From NCBI GenBank assembly GCA_034509495.1, contig CM067521.1, positions 109,868 to 173,867 on the forward strand: 64,000 bases of DNA, read 5' to 3'. The position numbers were made by a program, and so were the translations under genes. This stretch comes from Acestrorhynchus altus. Taxonomy: Eukaryota; Chordata; Actinopteri; Characiformes; Acestrorhynchidae. The notes beneath the pieces are model-generated. The model did no database searches and had not been told where the DNA came from. It worked only from the letters and a program-made list of their open reading frames with translations. Positions 59,549 through 64,000 of this stretch are shown piece after piece. Positions within the stretch are counted from its first letter, which is position 1; the number at the start of each line of letters is the position of its first letter.

Positions 59549-61768
59549 TCTCTCTCTCGGTCTCTCGGTTGGTCCCTCTCTCTCATTTACACTATTAATC
59601 CTCCAGATTGTAGCAACACTTGAGGTGAGATCTGAGTGATTCTTGGGCAGAAGGTTCCATCCCTCACTTCACGTGTCCTGGAGTTTCTGTAGTAGGGGTT
59701 TTGATTCAGTTTTGATTCTATTTTCACAAACTAATCCTGAGGTAACGTACCCTCATATGGTGTAGCATGTTGTCATCTGCACATTGGGTCCTAGATGGTC
59801 CATCTGAGCTTAATGTGGCACATTTGTGAAGCCCAACTGGGTCTCAGTAACAACACATGAGCAAACCTACCTAAAGCTCCTGGCCACCTGGTTGTAAAAC
59901 TCATCTTCAGCCTGTGAGCCAAAAGGTAGTATGTTATTGATGTACTACACTGTTCAAAATCCTTGTGGAACCTTTGCAGGTTCTCAGGTTAGAAACTATC
60001 GAGGAAACTCTTAAAATACTTAAAGAAACCTTCAAGAAACCATTGCTCTTTGATTTAAGGTTCTGTGAAGCACTTTAATAGGTTCCTCCACAGTTTCACA
60101 TTGAAGAAACACTAGCTAAACTAACGCATTCCAGTCCATATGTTTGAGATGCACCGTGGCTCCAAGATCAACGGTTTGTCACACATCCAGAAGGTGTCGT
60201 GGTGTGGGAGTAATTTTTTATGATGCCAGATCTGCTTAGATCTTTAACAGACCAACGTTATGTTAGAGGTTCTGCAACCAGTGGTTCTACCTTTTCTGAA
60301 CACACACTCCGGTGCTCTGGTTGTTTTGTCATGCTGTTTGTTTAATTATGATGTTTCTACAACATAATTTGAAAGACTGTCCTCTTTAGAGGACGCACAC
60401 ACACACACGCACACACACACACACACACACACCCCAGTGAATAGAAGGTGCAGAAGGAGTCAGGCTTTTGACTGGAGTGGAACAGGCAGAGAGGAGTGAA
60501 GAGGAGGAGGAGGAGGAGGAAATCTAGATCACTCTACTGTTCTGTTTGAGTCCCTCTTCAGTTCAATGGAAATTCGCTTCTAGAATGAAACAACGTCAAA
60601 TTCAAACCTAAAATAATTTCATTTACACAAATGTCCCTGAAGCCAAACATTTCTAGTCTGCCAGGACGTATCTGCTACTAATAACTGATGATTTGGATGT
60701 TCAGTATTTTGTTGCTCGTCTGTAAAAACGATAAGCTGTGAGATCCAACCTGTTACATGTGAACGGGCTGTGGGTTATGATTTGGACTCACCTCTGTCCT
60801 CAGTGTGTTGGTGTGAATCGGTGCTCAGTAGTAATGATGTAACCCTATGACATTATTAAAAAACTAAACTAAACTTTTACTGAAGTACAAACAGAGGTAA
60901 ACAAACACATTTAAAGTCATTAAAGGAAAACAAGCCAGAAAATAGAATTTTACGAGTAAATGCATGTGATGAAATGCTAAAATGAACAAATTGCAATTTA
61001 CTTTGTAAAAAAGAGAATAGAAATCAAATAGAAATGATTCAACCAAATGACATAATAAACCAGAATACAAAATAAAATTACAAAAGTAGAAAAGTTCAAA
61101 TGATTATGAAAATATACACAGGTCAACCATAACATTATGACCACCTCCATATTTCTACATTCACTGTCCCTTTACAGGAGCACTTTTTTTATTGCGTCCA
61201 CCCGCGAACTATTTCAGTACACCTGAGTATTAGAACAGATGTGTGGGGTTCCAGTGTCCCCTTACTATGTATAATTCATTCGACCCCCTCATGAGCCTGG
61301 TTTACATTTACTGTATTTATCAGATGTCCTTCTCCAGAGCGGACCATCGATCATTAACCCTTTATTATGTTGAGTAATTCACATTAACCTCTTTGTGATC
61401 ACAAGGCTGTTTCTAGGTCCGTTTTACTTTCTGCTTCAGTTGTAACTGTTTTTTGTTTCTGAGTGAAGACGCTCTGCACTCTACCAACAGAACTTCAACC
61501 CTGTTCCTCTTTTTACTGGATTTACTGCCAGGCTCTCTTGGATGTTTACTGAAAGCTGCTCCACTTTAGCTTCAGTTCTCCTGTATCAGCTTTTTGGTTC
61601 CTTTGTGAAACGCAGACAGTCTTATGTCGTCTACATTGTGAGGCATGTGCTTTAATGTCACATCTCTCTTTTCTCTGTCTTTCTCTCTTTTAGGATTAAA
61701 CATGCCAACATTGTCTCCCTGGAGGACATCTACGAGAGTAAATCACACCTCTACCTTGTCATGCAGCT
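41743..61768 (+). CDS. camk1: Calcium/calmodulin-dependent protein kinase type I, N-terminal exons
   Basis: Ser/Thr kinase activated by Ca2+/calmodulin and by CaMKK phosphorylation. Three exons are in the window: 41743-41853 (25 nt of leader, ATG at 41768), 56746-56877 and 61694-61768. The last ends in mid-codon, so the gene continues past the window. They encode 98 residues. Seen are DIKEIYDFKDVLGTGAFSEV, with the glycine loop GTGAFSEV at 28-35, the ATP-binding Lys in VAIK (K50), the alpha-C Glu in ENEIAVL (E67), and IYESKSHLYLVMQL, which leads to the hinge. The IYDF.DVLGTGAFSEV.LAE and EGKE.S.ENEIAVLHK blocks fit CAMK1 (alpha) better than CAMK1D, CAMK1G or PNCK. Teleosts have duplicated camk1 genes, so a or b is not decided. 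The leader is preceded by a 3' splice site, so a further upstream exon exists. Introns are 14.9 and 4.8 kb. Confidence 0.93.
43134..43325. mobile_element. DNA-transposon terminal fragment
   Basis: Starts cagtggtgtgagaaagtgtt, then ggcccccttcctgacttcc, a well-known end sequence of a fish non-autonomous DNA transposon. Only one end is visible. Confidence 0.55.
43590..43800 (-). mobile_element. Family A element, partial, reverse
   Basis: Reverse-strand copy running from 'accagcaacacacactaac' through the block complementary to ggaccccacaggaccaccac to 'gagctcctgtgtgatcagag'. The outer terminus is missing. Confidence 0.85.
44807..45058 (+). repeat. 51-bp tandem array with open 17-residue frame
   Basis: Five units of 51 bp (first units start at 44807 and 44858) containing gcgtatactggtcagagact and cgactctgagagtaatctag. 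Since 51 is a multiple of three, one plus-strand frame stays open (44768-45082) as a repeated YTGQRLGLTDSESNLVA. It has no splice or homology support, so I treat it as a minisatellite. Confidence 0.93.
45584..46105. mobile_element. Family A element, nearly complete
   Basis: The fullest copy. The terminus 'tgatcaaccataacattata' is at 45589. The left arm has 'tacgagtggatcagacac' and the right arm has its inverted counterpart 'ctgatccactcgtaccagc' near 46060-46085. Between the arms lie the 'gacactcctaccgagtgtct' and 'gtcctctagtccttcatcag' blocks. So the interior is itself a long imperfect palindrome. Confidence 0.88.
46110..46275. repeat. Family A scrap followed by GT run
   Basis: A left-end piece of family A (gctgctctgatcacacagga, then ttgtggttctataatcacag) to about 46225. 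A (GT)n run follows at 46234-46275. Another such scrap is at 46735-46820. Confidence 0.75.
47842..47893. repeat. GT dinucleotide run
   Basis: Uninterrupted (GT)26. Confidence 0.98.
49551..49632. repeat. GT run ending in GA
   Basis: (GT)36 followed by (GA)5. A shorter GT run is at 49467-49488. Confidence 0.98.
49815..49930 (+). repeat. GC-box repeat, locus 4 (2 units)
   Basis: Two units with cagccccgccccctctgtct and gatcagtcagagtcggtatg. They are preceded by atatcagtgatgtcatcag and followed by 'cagagcagtaaacatgcact', the same right flank as locus 2. Confidence 0.88.
50690..50765 (-). mobile_element. Family A terminal fragment, reverse
   Basis: Ends in 'cataatgttatggttgatcg', the reverse complement of the family terminus, with 'gtcagaggagctggtaaaat' inside. 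Confidence 0.75.
51540..52000 (+). mobile_element. Tc1-like element remnant
   Basis: Begins near 'ctggccaaaagtatcccaac', a typical Tc1-type terminus. It continues with degenerate transposase-coding DNA (atgctcaatgccaagtgtca, then tggatggtgctccatg-like words). A short reversed family A scrap (caccaccatgtcagtgtgac) abuts it at 51957-51998. Confidence 0.65.
52368..52600. mobile_element. Family A element, left half
   Basis: Starts at 'cagccataacattaggacca' and runs through ggaccccacaggaccaccac to 'ctgcagtcacactgacatt'. Confidence 0.85.
52975..53240. repeat. Degenerate CACATGATCA-type repeat
   Basis: Loose repeats of 'atcatgtga', 'cacatgatca', 'gatcacat' and 'cacatgag' in both orientations over 260 bp, giving many short self-complementary stretches. 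Similar blocks are common in fish genomes. The family is unknown to me. Confidence 0.55.
53744..53838. repeat. CT pyrimidine run
   Basis: ttctttct words, then (CT)n, ending in gtgtgtgt. Confidence 0.97.
56359..56446. repeat. 26-bp tandem repeat
   Basis: About 3.5 copies of the unit 'gactggcggttgcgtctgac' + 'tgttgc', starting at 56359, 56385, 56411 and 56437. It lies 300 bp before camk1 exon 2. Confidence 0.95.
57090..57220 (-). mobile_element. Family A element end, reverse
   Basis: Reverse copy of the element's left part, from 'gaggaaaataaagtctgcag' to the terminus 'cataatgttatggttgatga'. Confidence 0.82.
57530..57708. repeat. 41-bp tandem repeat
   Basis: About 4.5 copies. The word 'tgtatggagagctggagatc' recurs at 57562, 57603, 57644 and 57685. 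Open frames over it (Gly-Leu-Tyr-Gly-Glu-Leu-Glu words) are by-products. Confidence 0.93.
58096..58640. mobile_element. Family A element, nearly complete
   Basis: Runs from 'ttcagccataacgttgtttc' through both arms ('tacgagtggatcagacac', then 'gtttaaacactccagcagc') with the central 'actcctaccgagtgtctcc' block. A deletion removes the last part of the right arm. Confidence 0.87.
59028..59320. mobile_element. RTE-like LINE 3' fragment
   Basis: Contains ggctgctccctttaggggtc, gccacagcggatcatctgcc and, near the right end, 'gtcaggaagggcatccggcg' plus 'taaaact'. These are hallmark words of a widespread fish LINE of the RTE type. It is internally deleted, with no reverse transcriptase left. Confidence 0.65.
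59419..59580. repeat. CT/TCTCTG pyrimidine run
   Basis: (CT)n with regular 'ctctgtct' interruptions over 160 bp. Confidence 0.97.
60255..60318 (+). mobile_element. Scrap of lineage T Tc1 transposase
   Basis: 'tctgcaaccagtggttctac' and 'gaacacacactccggtgctc' match the coding words of the relics at 16930-17000 (VLQPVV…LNTHSGAL). Only about 60 bases remain. Confidence 0.7.
60395..60433. repeat. CA dinucleotide run
   Basis: (CA)n with one cg interruption. Confidence 0.96.
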
Positions 61769-61984
61769 GTAAGTGATGTCTCTCTCTGGGCTGACTGTAG
61801 GGGGAGTGGTTACCGGACTTCTGAAGGAACCACTCGTGATCTAGTTCAGTTGCTGCTTTTAGCTCCCTATTTCAGAACACGTTACTGTTCTGAATCTTGA
61901 CAGCATTTCACGCAAAAGACGGGGATGAAACTGTAAAATTTAGCAAATGCACAATGTATTGGTATGATGTGTATAAGTAATACT

Positions 61985-62375
61985 GGCCACTATATGCATC
62001 TATACACCTCCTCCTTTCTCCTCTCTCTGTCAATCCTCTCAGCTCCTCTGACCACACAGGAGCTCTTTGTGGTTCTATAATTCCAGACTGTAGTTCATCT
62101 CTTTCTCTGCAGACTTTATTCTCCTCCTTTTTCTGCACTGTGACTACAGTGCTGAGAATGACCCACCACCCACATCATAGCTGCTCTGTGGTGGTCCTGT
62201 GGGGTCCTGATCATTGAAGATCAGGGTGAAAGGAGGAGAATAAAGTCTGCAGAGAAACAGATGAACTACAGTCTGGAATTATAGAACCACAAAGAGCTCC
62301 TGTGTGATCAGAGGAGCTGATAAAATGGACAGACAGGGTATAAGGGAGGAGGTCATAATGTTATGGCTCATCAGT
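61985..62375. mobile_element. Family A element joining inverted copies
   Basis: Left part in forward orientation (gctcctctgaccacacagga, then ttgtggttctataattccag), then from about 62135 the same blocks in reverse (ggtcctgtggggtcctgatc, then 'tagaaccacaaagagctcct'), ending at the reversed terminus 'cataatgttatggctcatca'. The copy is a near-perfect hairpin about 390 bp long. Confidence 0.88.
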
Positions 62376-63639
62376 GTTATTGTTCTTAAGACGTGAAGAG
62401 ACACATGTTCTAATCAAAGTCAGTTTTATTGTCAATGTTGCAATATGTTCAAGACTGCGTTTGTCTCAGAGCCATGATTCAGTAATAAATATCTAACGGT
62501 GGCACATACAGTAGAAGACTATACACAGTAATATATAAGGGTCCCTTTAAGGTGGCACAGGCACCGAACACATCAGTCTTATAGACAGCACATCGGAAAG
62601 CCTAGAGGCTGGTCAAAGTGATGGCGTGACGGGGGTGTATAGTCTCCGGCCATGCGGAGGGCTTTCCGACTGCGGCGGGTTCTGTGAATGTGTTTTTAGG
62701 TTTAACGTGAGGAAACTCTCATTACTGATACTGTCGTTAATCAATTACGTAAACGCAAAACATATCATCTGAGAGTCTGGATTTCTGATTTTCATGAGCT
62801 ATAAACCAAACTGATCAACAAAAACAGTGTGATGTCACGTTCTGGTGTGTGTACGTTCTGTCTGTCACCGCCTGCCACCATGCGCTCTCGCTCACTCTGC
62901 TACGTATGTTCTCTAGCCCTTTTTAATTACCCATGTGCCTCAGAGACTCTGTTTTCTGTCCACTGAGAAATCAAGGTAAAGGTACACACACACACACCTG
63001 TGTCTTCACACCCCGCTGAAGTGTCCTGAAAAAAGGGGAGGAGTAACCAGTAGAGGGACACTGTGTACTTTAACATTAGTGTTCAGGCTGCAGGTCAGAA
63101 CTTCTCTGGCTTGCTTTAGTGTTTCCTCTTCTAATCATTCAGATTAGGATGGAGACCAGGAACCAATAGCCCTAGATTTGTCTTGAAGCTCACCTCACAT
63201 AATGCTGTGATTTCAGAAGTTCAAAATGATGGATTAGGGATATGGAGGGGGAGGTGCAGACAGGTAAATGGTGAGGGCGGTATTCTAATTGATTCTAATT
63301 TTAGACATTTTAAGTAGTAATAAATGTGGGTGTGTCCTAACGTTTTACTCTAAAAAATGACATTTCTTCAGTTGTGTGTTTAGTTTGATCACCTCCATCT
63401 CTCGGTGTAGTTACGGTGAAGATCAGATGTTAATGTTTACATGTGTTAAAATCACTGATTTTTCATGTGGTCTCCTGACTTCTTTCCATATGACTGTATA
63501 GGGCAGTGGTTCTCAAACTGGGGTATGTAGACTACTGGGGGGGGCTACACCTGAAGACCCCAGAAAATCTGCTGCATGCATCAAATATTAAGGATTGAAA
63601 TTTGTCTGTGTAATTTTTCAAAACATTAGGTATGTAGAG

Positions 63640-63775
63640 TCCGTCCGTCTTTTGCCGCTTATCCAAGGCCAGGTCGCGGGGGCAGCAGTCTGAGCAGGGA
63701 TGCCCAGACCTCCCTCTCCCCCGACACCTCAGCCAGCTCCTCAGGAGGGACCCCGAGGTGTTCCCAGCCCAGCCG
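63640..63775. mobile_element. Retroelement-like scrap
   Basis: 'cttttgccgcttatccaagg', then ggtcgcgggggcagcagtct and 'gatgcccagacctccctctc', a widespread fish interspersed repeat. A different repeat start, 'cagtggttctcaaactgggg', is just upstream at 63506. Confidence 0.6.
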
Positions 63776-63784
63776 AGAGACATA

Positions 63785-64000
63785 GTGGTATATAGAGTAT
63801 ACAGCTTTATTCCAAAATGGATTAATTCATTTTTGTCTCTAAATTCTACACACAAAACCCCATGATGACAGAAGTTTATTTGAAATCTTTGCAAATTTAC
63901 TAAAAATAAAACACAAATATGCATAAGTTTATTTACTGTTGAAGCTCTTTGGCAGCAATTACAGCCTCAAGGCTTTCTGAGTTTGATGCTACAAGTTCAG
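63785..64000. mobile_element. Tc1-like element end, cut by the window edge
   Basis: 'tttattccaaaatggattaa', 'ctctaaattctacacacaaa' and 'ttggcagcaattacagcctc', the terminal region of a Tc1-like family that also left a copy at 27945-28300. It continues past 64000. Confidence 0.75.

Larger units (their letters stand above)
56878..61693 (+). other. camk1 intron 2 (4.8 kb)
   Basis: No exon of another gene was recognised. It contains two family A copies, a 41-bp array, an RTE-like LINE scrap, a CT run, a Tc1 scrap and a CA run (listed separately). In 59640-60250 and 60440-61690 nothing is identified beyond the family A terminus cataacattatgaccacctc at about 61128-61150. Confidence 0.7.
61769..64000 (+). 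other. Start of camk1 intron 3
   Basis: The 5' splice site gtaagt at 61769 opens the intron, which is not closed within the window. It contains a family A copy and Tc1/LINE scraps. In 62380-63500 I see nothing coding. Confidence 0.7.

Overview
This window is vertebrate nuclear DNA, almost certainly from a teleost fish. The genes are split into many short exons with GT-AG introns. The proteins match vertebrate families, CA/GT and CT microsatellites are abundant, and the introns are littered with Tc1-like transposase relics, short inverted-repeat elements and minisatellites of the fish type. Nothing prokaryotic is present. The genus cannot be fixed from the sequence alone. A run of 500 N (30254-30753) marks an assembly gap.

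Left block (about 2.2-29.6 kb): four genes lie in the order gnl3 (+), glt8d1 (-), spcs1 (+), nek4 (-), the same neighbours as in the human 3p21 cluster. gnl3 (nucleostemin) is complete in 15 coding exons (566 aa). It starts from a CpG-rich promoter with ETS-type sites and a CACGTG E-box, which appears to be shared with a divergent minus-strand transcript (pbrm1 would be the expected neighbour). glt8d1 is tail-to-tail with gnl3 and has its N-terminal and C-terminal exons, but the exons for the catalytic core are absent. The space is filled by AT-rich DNA and an inverted pair of tRNA-Glu(CTC) genes. spcs1 is complete (4 exons, 102 aa) and head-to-head with glt8d1. nek4 is tail-to-tail with spcs1, and 15 of its presumed 16 coding exons are visible (798 aa); the first exon probably falls in the N gap. 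A third tRNA-Glu lies in a nek4 intron.

Middle (about 31-41.7 kb): I find no convincing protein-coding exon between nek4 and camk1. The stretch holds Tc1-like remnants, a GC-box minisatellite (four loci window-wide), a 60-bp minisatellite and a palindromic short element.

Right block (41.7 kb to the end): the first three coding exons of a calcium/calmodulin-dependent protein kinase I gene (camk1, +), with introns of 14.9 and 4.8 kb full of repeats. The gene runs off the window inside or after the third intron.

The four left-hand genes do housekeeping jobs (nucleolar GTPase, Golgi-type glycosyltransferase, signal peptidase subunit, NIMA-family kinase) and share no pathway. Their arrangement reflects old synteny and paired promoters. 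The main oddities are the in-frame loss of the glt8d1 catalytic exons next to inverted tRNA genes, the mobile GC-box repeat, and a possible extra N-terminal exon for camk1. I saw no previously undescribed system that I could defend beyond these.
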